54,572 bases of DNA from Halobacteriovoraceae bacterium (GTDB lineage Bacteria > Bdellovibrionota > Bacteriovoracia > Bacteriovoracales > Bacteriovoracaceae). The stretch is from assembly GCA_002712005.1 (NCBI GenBank), contig PASP01000019.1:1-54572 (forward strand), given 5' to 3'. The position numbers and the translations under genes were made by a program. The notes under the pieces were generated by a model. That model worked only from the letters and a program-made list of their open reading frames with translations. It was not told where the DNA came from and made no database searches. Below, piece after piece: positions 1-8,752 of this stretch (positions are counted from its first letter, which is position 1; the number at the start of each line of letters is the position of its first letter).

Positions 1-123
1 ATGCTCAGGGCAAATATCAACCGGCTCTTCAGACGAACATGGAATACGACGAAACGAATTGAACAACTTCAAAAGCACTTGGATATTTACTGTTATGCAT
101 TTAATTCAGGTTTGATTAGGTAA
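1..123 (+). CDS. Transposase, C-terminal 40 residues (partial)
   Basis: An open frame runs from the window edge to TAA. The basic segment RRTWNTTKRIEQLQKHLDIY resembles the C-termini of DDE transposases of the zinc-ribbon IS1-like type found in Bdellovibrio relatives. The ATG at position 1 is probably an internal methionine rather than the real start. The frame is followed by a hairpin with a T-run and a terminal inverted repeat, as expected at the end of an IS. It is probably the same transposase whose N-terminal 173 residues are seen at the right edge, but from another copy; the middle of the protein is visible in neither. Confidence 0.6.
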   Translation: MLRANINRLFRRTWNTTKRIEQLQKHLDIYCYAFNSGLIR

Positions 124-164
124 TTGTAAGAAAATAATAAAGAATAAAAGATCTATTTGAAATA

Positions 165-192
165 AAAGAGAGGTTCAAGGACCTCTTTTTTA
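165..192 (+). terminator. Rho-independent terminator after the transposase
   Basis: AGAGGT (169-174) pairs with ACCTCT (181-186) around a six-base loop. The stem extends by A-T pairs and runs into TTTTTTT. It lies inside the IS, 42 bases after the transposase stop. The A-rich left arm means it could also act on transcripts from the minus-strand glycosyltransferase gene. Confidence 0.7.
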
Positions 193-200
193 ATTTTAAT

Positions 201-230
201 ATTTTTTATCCCCACTGTTGTAGGGCAGTT
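201..230 (-). repeat. Terminal inverted repeat of the left IS copy
   Basis: On the minus strand this reads AACTGCCCTA, then an imperfect six-base stretch, then GTGGGGATAAA. It matches 53922-53951 at 26 of 30 positions, with differences at repeat positions 11, 12, 14 and 27. The first base (230) also completes the TGA stop codon of the adjacent glycosyltransferase gene. Confidence 0.75.
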
Positions 231-1444
231 CAAACGACTTGCTCTAAAGGATTGCGTTTCAAACGTTTTTCATCCTGATTTTCTCTATCGTTGTCATTAT
301 CGTTTCGACCGTCTTGATTCTTAAGCTCTTGAGTAAGAATGTGTTTATAGAAGTGATCTTGTTTTTCGATCATAGATTGATGAGTATAATTTTCTTCAAA
401 ATGAACTCGCGCGGCTCGCCCCATTTCTCTTTTCATTTCAGAAGAGGCGAAGAGGGTTAACATTTTTGCGTTGAGATCTTCATGATTACCTGGTTCGGAG
501 AGAAAGGTTGTTTTATTTTCAATTCCTACTGCGGGAACACCACTTTTTAAGCGTGTGGTAATAACAGGCTTTGCACAGGCCATGGCCTCAAGTTGAACGA
601 TTCCAAAGTTTTCATTTGGAGTCACCGAAGGAAGAACGAGAAATTCGCTTCCGTGAATGAGGGCAGAGAATTTTATTTTATCAAAGACTTTCCCCAATAA
701 GATGACTTTGGTTTCAAGATTGAGTTCTTTAATCATTTGAATGGTTTTAAGACGATCAGGACCATCACCTACGATCACTAATTTTTGATCCACCCCTTGC
801 ATGGCCTTAAGTAGAGTCGGTATCCCTTTGTACCCAACGAGTCTGCCTATAAAAATACAATAGCTCCCATACTCGCTTCTAAGGCGCATGGCCTCTTGTA
901 TGGTTTCATCACTTGAAATGAGGTGATGAGTATGAATTCCAAAAGGGACAATTTTACATTTATCTTTTCTATGAATAAGAAATTCAGAGTATTTAATATG
1001 ATTTTCTGTGGGAACATAAACTGAATTTAATCGAGAAAGAACACGATTAAAAAGAGGTTTATAGAATTTAAGTAAGAGGCGCTGACGGACAATATCGCTG
1101 TGATAGGTACAGACAACCGGTATAGATTTAGGAATAAAAAGAGAGGCCGTCTCAAAAAGCGGATTAGGGGTATGCAAATGAACAATATCAGCAGCTTTCG
1201 CTAAAGAACGAAGTTTTGAAAAGGCCCTGAGATTTATATTTTGACCAAAGAGGACCCAAAGTCTGGGTAATCGAATGACCTTAACCCCATTGATAACGGT
1301 TTCTTCGTAGGACCATTTATCATGACTACACAGAACCGTGATCTCGTGACCTTTTTGCACAAGCCCTTCACATAAGTCTTTTACGATAGATTCCATACCA
1401 CCAGCATAAGGATAATAGTACTTCGCCACATGCAAAATTCTCAT
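230..1444 (-). CDS. Glycosyltransferase family 4 (GT-B fold)
   Basis: A predicted cytosolic or membrane-associated glycosyltransferase, probably for surface polysaccharide or lipid glycosylation. The N-terminal domain begins MRILHVAKYYYPYAGGMES, the glycine-rich loop typical of GT4 enzymes. The C-terminal nucleotide-sugar domain shows FIGRLVGYKG, VIVGDGPD and the E-x7-E region in NENFGIVQLEAMACAKPVI. The start is supported by AAGGAG eight or so bases upstream. Acceptor and donor sugar are not predictable. The protein ends in a very charged tail (NDNDNDRENQDEKRLKR), and its stop codon is completed by the first base of the IS, so the C-terminus may have been altered by the insertion. No other polysaccharide gene is nearby. 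Confidence 0.9.
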   Translation of the reverse strand: MRILHVAKYYYPYAGGMESIVKDLCEGLVQKGHEITVLCSHDKWSYEETVINGVKVIRLPRLWVLFGQNINLRAFSKLRSLAKAADIVHLHTPNPLFETASLFIPKSIPVVCTYHSDIVRQRLLLKFYKPLFNRVLSRLNSVYVPTENHIKYSEFLIHRKDKCKIVPFGIHTHHLISSDETIQEAMRLRSEYGSYCIFIGRLVGYKGIPTLLKAMQGVDQKLVIVGDGPDRLKTIQMIKELNLETKVILLGKVFDKIKFSALIHGSEFLVLPSVTPNENFGIVQLEAMACAKPVITTRLKSGVPAVGIENKTTFLSEPGNHEDLNAKMLTLFASSEMKREMGRAARVHFEENYTHQSMIEKQDHFYKHILTQELKNQDGRNDNDNDRENQDEKRLKRNPLEQVV

Positions 1445-1639
1445 GAAAATAAACTCCTTTTCACCTTTTTATAAAAAGCTTCCACTATCTATTATATCGG
1501 CTTAAATATCAGTAATTTAATGAAGATTTAATCATATTTAAGTGTCCAAACAATGAACACTTTCGGCCGAGTTTGACGTTGCTTTCTTCTAGTATAACCA
1601 ATTATCAGAAACTTAGTTTTGCTTTCTAGGGGGGAAAAT

Positions 1640-1655
1640 TGGCACAAACCTTGTA
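1640..1655 (+). promoter_or_regulatory. Possible sigma-54 promoter (-24/-12)
   Basis: TGGCAC-N5-TTGTA, against consensus TGGCAC-N5-TTGCW. The GG and GT dinucleotides are exactly 12 bases apart, but the -12 element has T where C is usual. The expected transcript start (about 1666) falls almost on the start codon, so the mRNA would be leaderless. It is the weakest of the five such elements in the window. Confidence 0.4.
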
Positions 1656-1666
1656 ACTCTATAGGT

Positions 1667-2191
1667 ATGATGGGCAATAAATTAAGAAATTCAAAAAATA
1701 AAGCAATTAACACCTTCACTATAGCGATTATGCTTATGACAAGCTCCCCTAGCTGGGCATTGAATGCAGATTTTGCCTTAACAGCAAGTTATAGCCGAAA
1801 TAAAAAAATATGGGGAACTTACAAGCTTAACCAAGAAAAAATGTCTATTAAAAGAGGCAAGAAAAAGTGGTTTAAAGAACCCACTCAAAGAGTGGGAGAT
1901 ATAATTATTTCTGGTGGTCACATCATATTCGTTCGAGAAACACTCGAAGAGGGAAAGACTAAAATTGTCGTGGATAAAATTCCCTACAAAAAAGTAGGAT
2001 CCTATACTTATATCAATCGAGACCCATTAGACCATGAGGTAATGAATCGTCTTTATAAACCCGATATAAGGGCGATAACACCCCACAGAGATCTACTCGA
2101 TGGAGAAATTCACTACGACAAGCTAGAGTGCAAACGAAAGAGAAGAAATTTAAAATGCACTCTCAACGGAAATCTCATTCCTCAGAGTTAA
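1667..2191 (+). CDS. Small exported protein of unknown function
   Basis: I do not recognise a family. The N-terminus is a good signal peptide: basic residues (KLRNSKNK), a hydrophobic stretch (TFTIAIMLM), then SSPSWA before the likely cleavage at A-L. The mature part (about 140 residues) is rich in Lys, Arg, Tyr and Ile with short alternating hydrophobic segments, suggesting a small beta-rich periplasmic or surface protein. Two cysteines near the end (LECKRKRRNLKCT) could form a disulfide. A longer frame from a TTG at 1619 exists, but it would put 16 residues ahead of the signal peptide. ATG 1667 or 1670 is preferred although no strong ribosome binding site is visible. A sigma-54-like element lies just upstream. 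The gene converges with purM. Confidence 0.65.
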   Translation: MMGNKLRNSKNKAINTFTIAIMLMTSSPSWALNADFALTASYSRNKKIWGTYKLNQEKMSIKRGKKKWFKEPTQRVGDIIISGGHIIFVRETLEEGKTKIVVDKIPYKKVGSYTYINRDPLDHEVMNRLYKPDIRAITPHRDLLDGEIHYDKLECKRKRRNLKCTLNGNLIPQS

Positions 2192-2313
2192 GGGCCAAGA
2201 GTCAAGATTTAATCGCCAAGATAGACTCATCTCAACCCTAAAGTCACTACTCAATATCTCTCTAGAACGCTTATTCAGCTTTACGCAAAAAACAGTGGTA
2301 ACAATATATATCT

Positions 2314-3318
2314 TTAGAAAAGAGTACCATCAAAATAAATTTGTCCCTCACCGTATTTAACTTCTCCAATAGTTAGGGATTCAGGAATAAGCTTTTTAAT
2401 CTCGCTCTCTTTCGAAGTGATTAAAACCATTCCGACTCCACAATTAAATGTCTTCAACATTTCCTTCATAGAAAGATCCCCTTTCTCCTTTATAAAGTGA
2501 AATCCTTCATCAAAGAAAGTGTCCATCCACTTTTGTTCACTCAGATCAATATGAAAATCAACCCTTTGACTTAAGCGAGGAATATTGTAAAGACCCCCTC
2601 CGGTGATATGAGAGAGACCATTGACTAAGTTCGCTTCAAGAAGAGGCTTAATGGCCGACCAATAAATACGTGTGGGTTTTAGAAATTTAAGCTTCGTTTC
2701 CGTAGACTCATCATCGATCAACTTTCTGATCAAAGAAAAACCATTTGAGTGAAAACCATCTGATCTTAGGGCCATAATTTTATCACCGGCCTTGATACGT
2801 TCAGCTCCTAAGATTTGATCGGGAAAAACTTCTCCAACTCCAAAGCCGGCGAGATCATACTCCCCTTCTGGGTACATGCCTGGCATCTCTGCGGTTTCTC
2901 CTCCAATCAGAGCACATTCACTTTGGAGACAACCTTCGATAATGCCATCTAATATTTTTTCACTCGTATCAAGATCGAGTTTTCCACAAGCGAGATAATC
3001 CATAAAAAAGAGAGGCTTTGCTCCGGTACAAATAATATCATTGATACACATAGCAACGAGGTCAATACCAACAGTATCATGTTTATTGCATTCAAATGCC
3101 AACTTTAGCTTCGTCCCTACACCGTCAGTACCAGCAGCAAGATAACGATCCCCTGCTTGATAGAGGCAAGCAAAACCACCGACTCCACTATGGACTCGAT
3201 CTCCATAAGTTTTAGCGACTTTTGCTTTAATCTTCTCTACAAGAGCATCGCCTTTTTCAATATCAACGCCACTGTCTTTATAGCTATACGTTAAATTTCC
3301 CTCTTCTTTATTTGACAT
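2314..3318 (-). CDS. purM: Phosphoribosylformylglycinamidine cyclo-ligase (AIR synthetase)
   Basis: Cytosolic enzyme of purine synthesis: FGAM + ATP gives AIR. At 334 residues it is the usual length. Recognisable blocks are YKDSGVDIEKGDALVEKIK at the N-terminus, VGGFACLY, AAGTDGVGTKLK (ATP binding), IGGETAEMPGMY, and LRSDGFHSNGFSL with HITGGGLYNIPR further on. A GAGG ribosome site precedes the ATG. It is the last gene of the pur operon, 42 bases after purH. The downstream convergent interval (2192-2313) shows no clear terminator. Confidence 0.97.
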   Translation of the reverse strand: MSNKEEGNLTYSYKDSGVDIEKGDALVEKIKAKVAKTYGDRVHSGVGGFACLYQAGDRYLAAGTDGVGTKLKLAFECNKHDTVGIDLVAMCINDIICTGAKPLFFMDYLACGKLDLDTSEKILDGIIEGCLQSECALIGGETAEMPGMYPEGEYDLAGFGVGEVFPDQILGAERIKAGDKIMALRSDGFHSNGFSLIRKLIDDESTETKLKFLKPTRIYWSAIKPLLEANLVNGLSHITGGGLYNIPRLSQRVDFHIDLSEQKWMDTFFDEGFHFIKEKGDLSMKEMLKTFNCGVGMVLITSKESEIKKLIPESLTIGEVKYGEGQIYFDGTLF

Positions 3319-3360
3319 AGAAACCTCTTTCTTTTTTTATTTGAAAGTAAAAATTAAATC

Positions 3361-4932
3361 CTAGTGGCGAAAATGCCTCATACCTGTAAAGGCCATAGAA
3401 ATCCCATGTTCATCACACGCCTTAATCACTTCTTTATCTTTAATACTTCCGCCCGGCTGAATAATCTTACGGATTCCCAATTCATGGGCCAAGTCGATAT
3501 TATCTCGAAAGGGAAAGAAGGCATCAGAAATAAGATTTAAATTACTAAAACTCTTGTAACCATTCTCTTTTGCTTTTTCACAGGCTTGATGAACACTTAC
3601 CAATCGATTCGGATTTCCCATACCTGCCCCAGCAATGGAAATAAGATCATCAGATTCATCAATTAAAACAATGGCATTACTCTTTAGATGCTTACCTATT
3701 TTTATTCCAAACTGAGTAACGATGGAAAGAGGATCAATTTCTTTAGATTCTGTCACCAACTCAATTTTATCTTCAACGCCTTCATCTTCTTCTTGAATAA
3801 TATGACCTCCATGAATGGAGCGAATCATAAGATCTTTAAGAACTCCAGAATGTGGAGCTAGCTCTAAGAGACGTAAATTCTTCTTAGATTTAAACAAATT
3901 CAATGCCTCTTCACTAAAGTGAGGAGCTATAATAACTTCCACAAATTTTTCACATAGAAATTGAGCACATTTTTTATCAACTGTTTGCGAAAAAGTAATA
4001 ATACTTCCAAAACTACTAATAGGATCTCCTGCCCATGCCTTTTCAAGAGCAGAAAAAGAATTCTTTCCTACGGCAGCTCCACAAGGATTGCTATGTTTAA
4101 CAATCGTTACACAGTGATTATATTCATCACTTAAATGAAAGAGGTCACTATTACAACGCCAAGAAGAATCCGCATCAAGATAATTATTATAAGAGAGTGC
4201 CTTACCTTGAAGTAAGGGAGCATTGGCCAAGGTTCTTTCGCTTACATGAGTAGAAGGAGAAACATACCCTCTTTGATGAGGATTCTCTCCATAACGCGTC
4301 TCTTTGACTTCGGGTGAATCAAGATCCACATGAATCACTTTATCGATTCCCTCTTTTTGAAGATTTAAGGTGCGCGTGATCATCGAATCATAAGAGGCCG
4401 TGTGAGAAAAAGCGGCAAGGGCATATTTCAAAGAAAGCTCTTCATTCAATTGATTCTCTTCCACTGCTTTCATGAAATTTTCATATTGCCCAGGAGAAGT
4501 TAAGCAGACGACGTCTTTATAATTCTTAGCGGCAGCACGTACCATAGTAGGGCCACCAATATCGATATTCTCAATGAGTTCATCCCAAGGGGCATTCTTA
4601 GCCGCTACTTCGGCAAAGGGATATAAATTACAAACTACAAGATCAATGGGGAGAATATCTAAGTCTGCGGCTTGCTTGATATCTTCTGCATTATTTCTTC
4701 TAAAGAGAAGGGCCGAGCTAATCTGAAAACTTAAAGTTTTCATACGACCACCAAAAGCTTCTGGATTACCGGTTACCTCTTCAATAGGGGTAACTTTAAT
4801 ACCTTCTGACTCCAAATATTTACGAGTCCCACCGGAACTTATAATTTCGACTTCTCTTTTTTGGAGGAAATGTCCCAATTTTAAAATCTCTTCTTTGTTA
4901 CTCACACTAAGAAGTGCTCTTTTGATTTTCAT
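3361..4932 (-). CDS. purH: Bifunctional AICAR formyltransferase / IMP cyclohydrolase
   Basis: Catalyses the last two steps to IMP in the cytosol: AICAR to FAICAR, then ring closure. The N-terminal cyclohydrolase domain starts KRALLSVSNKEEI with ISSGGTRKYLE and VTGNPEAFGGRMKTL. The C-terminal transformylase domain contains the catalytic VKHSNPCGAA segment and the closing AFFPFRDNID and QPGGSIKD motifs. Length 523 is normal. Its start overlaps the purQ stop region by four bases (ATGA), suggesting translational coupling. Confidence 0.97.
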   Translation of the reverse strand: MKIKRALLSVSNKEEILKLGHFLQKREVEIISSGGTRKYLESEGIKVTPIEEVTGNPEAFGGRMKTLSFQISSALLFRRNNAEDIKQAADLDILPIDLVVCNLYPFAEVAAKNAPWDELIENIDIGGPTMVRAAAKNYKDVVCLTSPGQYENFMKAVEENQLNEELSLKYALAAFSHTASYDSMITRTLNLQKEGIDKVIHVDLDSPEVKETRYGENPHQRGYVSPSTHVSERTLANAPLLQGKALSYNNYLDADSSWRCNSDLFHLSDEYNHCVTIVKHSNPCGAAVGKNSFSALEKAWAGDPISSFGSIITFSQTVDKKCAQFLCEKFVEVIIAPHFSEEALNLFKSKKNLRLLELAPHSGVLKDLMIRSIHGGHIIQEEDEGVEDKIELVTESKEIDPLSIVTQFGIKIGKHLKSNAIVLIDESDDLISIAGAGMGNPNRLVSVHQACEKAKENGYKSFSNLNLISDAFFPFRDNIDLAHELGIRKIIQPGGSIKDKEVIKACDEHGISMAFTGMRHFRH

Positions 4933-5663
4933 GCTCTATCCTTATTTTTCATATAATCAACTGCATTTTTAAAAATATGAAGTCCCCAATGAGACTCTGA
5001 GATTTTGCCACCAGGGTGAAGCTCTCTTGAAAGAGCAGCTTCTGGGTGGGGCATCAAACCGAAAATGAGTCCACTCTCATCACAAATGGCCGCAATATTC
5101 TCATGGGATCCATTTGGATTATCAACATAGGAGAGAACTTTATAGAATGTTGAAGGCATAGATTGGGCAACAAAACGCCCTTCACCATGACGAATGGGCA
5201 ATTTTATCTTTTTCATATCCTTTGTCCAAATACATGGAGAATCTTCAACTTTTAATTCAACCCACTTATCTATAAATTGAGCATTTCTATTTTGGGCCAA
5301 ACCGACTTGTCCTGTTTGAAAGTGCGTAAAAGCACCCAGCTTAGTAAGAACTTGAAAACCATTACAAATTCCAAGAATCGGTTTTTTTTGAGAAATGAAT
5401 TCTTCGAAGTGCCTACCTAGGTATTTCTTTATTTTTAAAGCAAAAATCTTTCCACTTCCAAGATCATCACCAAAACTAAAGCCACCAGGAAGGACCATAA
5501 TATCAAAACTATGAATACTCTCAGGACGAACTTCTAGATCATTGATATGCTCAATAGTAGTCTTGGCTCCAACTTCTCTAAACGCCCAAGCCGTTTCCAC
5601 TTCACAATTGACACCATCACCAGTAAGAATGAGAACTGAAACATTATTCTTTACTTGAGTCAT
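4929..5663 (-). CDS. purQ: FGAM synthase glutaminase subunit
   Basis: Supplies ammonia from glutamine to PurL. It is a class I glutamine amidotransferase with nucleophile Cys100 in LGICNGFQVL and the His/Glu pair in GLMPHPEAA near the C-terminus. Further landmarks are VLPGGFSFGDDLGSGKI and IRHGEGRFV. I chose the ATG at 5663, not the in-frame ATG at 5681, because GGAGAAG lies six bases upstream and it makes the typical ATGA overlap with the purL stop. The resulting 244 residues is close to the B. subtilis-type subunit. Confidence 0.95.
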   Translation of the reverse strand: MTQVKNNVSVLILTGDGVNCEVETAWAFREVGAKTTIEHINDLEVRPESIHSFDIMVLPGGFSFGDDLGSGKIFALKIKKYLGRHFEEFISQKKPILGICNGFQVLTKLGAFTHFQTGQVGLAQNRNAQFIDKWVELKVEDSPCIWTKDMKKIKLPIRHGEGRFVAQSMPSTFYKVLSYVDNPNGSHENIAAICDESGLIFGLMPHPEAALSRELHPGGKISESHWGLHIFKNAVDYMKNKDRA

Positions 5664-8600
5664 AATACTTCTCCATTCCAAGTATTTTTCCAGAAACTTT
5701 TGGCCACTTTGAGATCAATTTTTTCATTTCCAAGAAAGCTTCCGGCAAGAATAGGTTCTTGCTGGGTATTTCCAATTTTCTTAAAAGAAAGCGAACTCTC
5801 TTCTAATATCTTTTCAAATTCTGAACTCTTCTCAGAAGCTATCGAAACAAGATATTGACCTGGTCCTTCACCGAAGAGTTCCATAGGGGAAAATACTTCT
5901 CTTTCACTTTGATCGATCAATCCTATATTTTGATCAAAGAGCATCTCAGATAGAGCGCACAGAAGACCTCCGTCTGAAATATCGTGGCATGAGAGAATCC
6001 ATTTTTCTTTTATCCATTGATAAATATTCTTATGAATCTTCAAACACTCAGAAAAGTCCCAATCTTGAAAGTTAGTCTGATCTTCTGAAATATTTTGAAA
6101 AAGACTTTCATATTCAGACCCCTTAAAAGTTAAATATTGAGGTCCAATCTTATAAATGATTTCCCCTTCTGAAGCGTGGGCGCGTACAAGTTCAGTTTTA
6201 TTTCCATGGCCCATTGCCGTAACCAATAAAGTCGGCTTGATAGAAATCACCATATCTTTACCGGAACGACTTTTACCTCGAAAGTCATTTTTCATACTAT
6301 CTTTTCCACTTACAAGGGGAGCTTTATAAAGAGTCGAAATCGAGTAAAGGCCTTTACAAGTTTCAACTAATTGACCTAATTTAAAATCACCATCTAAATT
6401 GCGATCACTCTTAACAGGGTCAGGCCAACAGAAATTATCTAACAGACATATTTTATCGGGATTGATTCCATTCGATACAAGGTTACGAAAAGCTTCATCT
6501 ACAGCAAGTTTAGGCATGATATTAGGATCCACTAAACTAAATCGAGGAGCGAGCCCACAAGAAACCCCCACTACAGAGTTCCTCTGACCGCCATGGATTT
6601 CTAAATCAATGATACCACTATCATCAGGTCCTATACCTTGAGCACCAGAAAAGGGTTTAATGAGAGTGGCCCCTTTAACTTCATGATCGTATTGTCTTAC
6701 CCAGTAGTCTTTACTTGCGATATTCTCTTGGCCCAAAAGTTGATAAGTACATTCAGCAATACTTGTGACCTTAGTTTTTAGGTTATCTTCTTCAAACCAA
6801 TTCTTATAAGTATAAGCATCACGACTCCAGGTGGCCTCCAACTCAAGTTGAGGTACACCCTCATGCAAGAATTCCATATCAAGTTCCGCCACTAACTTGT
6901 CTTCATAGTGAACAGCAAGAACTCCTGTCGAGGTAAACTCTCCAAGAATAGTTGAAGTAACTCCTCTCTTCTTTGAGAGTTCAAGAAATTCATCCGCTTT
7001 TGCTGGGTGAATAGCAAAGGTCATCCTCTCCTGACTCTCACTGATCATGATCTCCCATGGGGAAAGACCGGGATACTTTAAGGGATGGAGGGCCAAGTCT
7101 ATTTTTGCCCCGCCAGTCAATTCTGCCATCTCACCGATACTTGAAGAAATCCCACCGGCCCCATTATCCGTTACACAAGTGTAGAGTCCCTTATCTCTGG
7201 CCTCTAACATAAAATCCATGACACGTTTCTGGGTTATCGGATCCCCAATTTGAACGGCAGTTGCTGGAGAATCTTCACCTAATTCCATACTCGAAAAAGT
7301 GGCGCCGTGAATTCCATCAGCACCGACTCCCCCACCACTTACTACAATGAGATCACCCGCCTTTGCGCCTTTTAATGACCCCTCTCTACCATCAGGCAAA
7401 TGTGCAGGCAGTTGTCCTATGGTTCCACAAAATACTAATGGTTTTCCAGCATAGGAAGAATCAAAGACCATGGCCCCATTCACTGTGGGAATCCCACTTT
7501 TATTTCCTCCATCTTCAACTCCCTTGTGAACACCCTTTAACAATTCAAGAGGTTCCATAAGACCTGAAGGGAGAAGACCTGGATCGATTTTATTGGGTAG
7601 ATCCTTTGAAGCCAAGCAAAAGACATTCGTATTCGCGATAGGTTGAGCACCTACTCCGCAACCTAGAATATCTCGATTAACACCAAGAATACCGGTAATT
7701 GCCCCTCCATAGGGATCAAGAGCACTGGGACTATTATGAGTTTCAACTTTTATACAAAGATCAATCGATGAATCAAAACGCACTATACCGGCGTTGTCAC
7801 TAAATACACTTACGAGCCAGTCAACTCCAGAGTTTTCAATTTCCTTAGTCGATTTCTTGATATAACTCTTGTAGAGAGAATCGATTTCTTCAACCTTACC
7901 CGTTTCAAGATTCTTGTAATTAATTTTACTTGCAAAAATTTTATGCTTACAGTGTTCCGACCAAGTTTGAGCGAGAACTTCAAGTTCTACATCTGTTGGA
8001 TAAGCAAAGAGGCCTTTATCCTTTCTCGACTTTATCAGATCTGGGTTTTCGTAGAATGACTTAATGGCCTTCATTTCTTCTAGATTCAAAGCTAGACACA
8101 TCTTATTACTTAATTCCATAAGAGCGTCATCACTAAGATCAAGAGAAATCTCTTTAATATCATGATCGTGAGCTATATTAACCACTGGAGGATGAATCTC
8201 AATAAAGCGTCTCGAATGATTGAAATCCTCTCCTGTGTAATGAGATGCCTTTTCAATAAGAGGGTTATGAATCTTAGAGATAAATTGAGCAACCTCACTT
8301 TCATCGATAGGACATGGCACTTTCCCTTGCGTAAAGAGAATATAAAGATGCCCCGAAAAACAAGTCATATTAAAATCATATAAACGAAAGGCATCTTCTA
8401 GAGAACGTGCAGAATTATCAGTAACTCCAGGAAGGTGATGGATATCGAAGAGATGATGGATAGAAATATCCTTAGGAATTGAATCAATCTCATCCAAACT
8501 ATAATTTTCAAAGAAACCTTTTTGCAAACAAGGATCCCAAATAATTTCTTCCAATTGTTCCACTGTGGGGATATGACCCTTTTCACAAGAGGCCAATATA

Positions 8601-8752
8601 TAATAAGGTACTTTTAATAATTGAAGATCTTTGAGAGAATCTTGATCTTTTCCATGGTTTGAAAAATAGGCCATGAGATCATTATGGGCAACAGGATAAA
8701 GAGGAAGCACTTCACAACGTTTCATCCATTTAAATTGAGTATAACTATTCAT
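5660..8752 (-). CDS. purL: FGAM synthase, PurS-PurL fusion without glutaminase domain
   Basis: Converts FGAR + ATP + ammonia to FGAM with PurQ. About 1030 residues: longer than the small PurL (about 740), but lacking the fused C-terminal glutaminase of the 1300-residue E. coli enzyme. The first roughly 200 residues look like the PurS-like N-terminal region. The synthase part shows LAQTWSEHCKHKIF, VETHNSPSALDPYGGA, VTDNGAGGISSSIGEMAE and CHDISDGGLLCALSEML. I prefer the ATG at 8752, preceded by GGGGAA, over the one at 8764, which has no ribosome site. It overlaps purN by a few bases. The arrangement is a fused PurS-PurL with a separate PurQ. Confidence 0.95.
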   Translation of the reverse strand: MNSYTQFKWMKRCEVLPLYPVAHNDLMAYFSNHGKDQDSLKDLQLLKVPYYILASCEKGHIPTVEQLEEIIWDPCLQKGFFENYSLDEIDSIPKDISIHHLFDIHHLPGVTDNSARSLEDAFRLYDFNMTCFSGHLYILFTQGKVPCPIDESEVAQFISKIHNPLIEKASHYTGEDFNHSRRFIEIHPPVVNIAHDHDIKEISLDLSDDALMELSNKMCLALNLEEMKAIKSFYENPDLIKSRKDKGLFAYPTDVELEVLAQTWSEHCKHKIFASKINYKNLETGKVEEIDSLYKSYIKKSTKEIENSGVDWLVSVFSDNAGIVRFDSSIDLCIKVETHNSPSALDPYGGAITGILGVNRDILGCGVGAQPIANTNVFCLASKDLPNKIDPGLLPSGLMEPLELLKGVHKGVEDGGNKSGIPTVNGAMVFDSSYAGKPLVFCGTIGQLPAHLPDGREGSLKGAKAGDLIVVSGGGVGADGIHGATFSSMELGEDSPATAVQIGDPITQKRVMDFMLEARDKGLYTCVTDNGAGGISSSIGEMAELTGGAKIDLALHPLKYPGLSPWEIMISESQERMTFAIHPAKADEFLELSKKRGVTSTILGEFTSTGVLAVHYEDKLVAELDMEFLHEGVPQLELEATWSRDAYTYKNWFEEDNLKTKVTSIAECTYQLLGQENIASKDYWVRQYDHEVKGATLIKPFSGAQGIGPDDSGIIDLEIHGGQRNSVVGVSCGLAPRFSLVDPNIMPKLAVDEAFRNLVSNGINPDKICLLDNFCWPDPVKSDRNLDGDFKLGQLVETCKGLYSISTLYKAPLVSGKDSMKNDFRGKSRSGKDMVISIKPTLLVTAMGHGNKTELVRAHASEGEIIYKIGPQYLTFKGSEYESLFQNISEDQTNFQDWDFSECLKIHKNIYQWIKEKWILSCHDISDGGLLCALSEMLFDQNIGLIDQSEREVFSPMELFGEGPGQYLVSIASEKSSEFEKILEESSLSFKKIGNTQQEPILAGSFLGNEKIDLKVAKSFWKNTWNGEVL

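Larger units (their letters stand above)
1..230 (+). mobile_element. Insertion sequence, right-hand part only (truncated by window edge)
   Basis: This is the right end of an insertion sequence whose remainder lies outside the window. It holds the 3' end of a transposase gene, a hairpin with a T-run, and a terminal inverted repeat at 201-230. Read on the opposite strand, that repeat matches the left end of the second copy at 53922-53951 in 26 of 30 positions, which places the outer boundary at about 230. The element ends exactly where the neighbouring glycosyltransferase reading frame stops. Target-site duplication cannot be tested because the other flank is missing. The IS family is uncertain; IS1-like or IS1595-like is my best guess from the zinc-ribbon transposase at the other end. 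Confidence 0.75.

Noticed and set aside
1528-1719. 63-residue minus-strand open frame
   Set aside because: No ribosome site or recognisable sequence; it overlaps the signal peptide region of a better-supported plus-strand gene and its promoter-like element.
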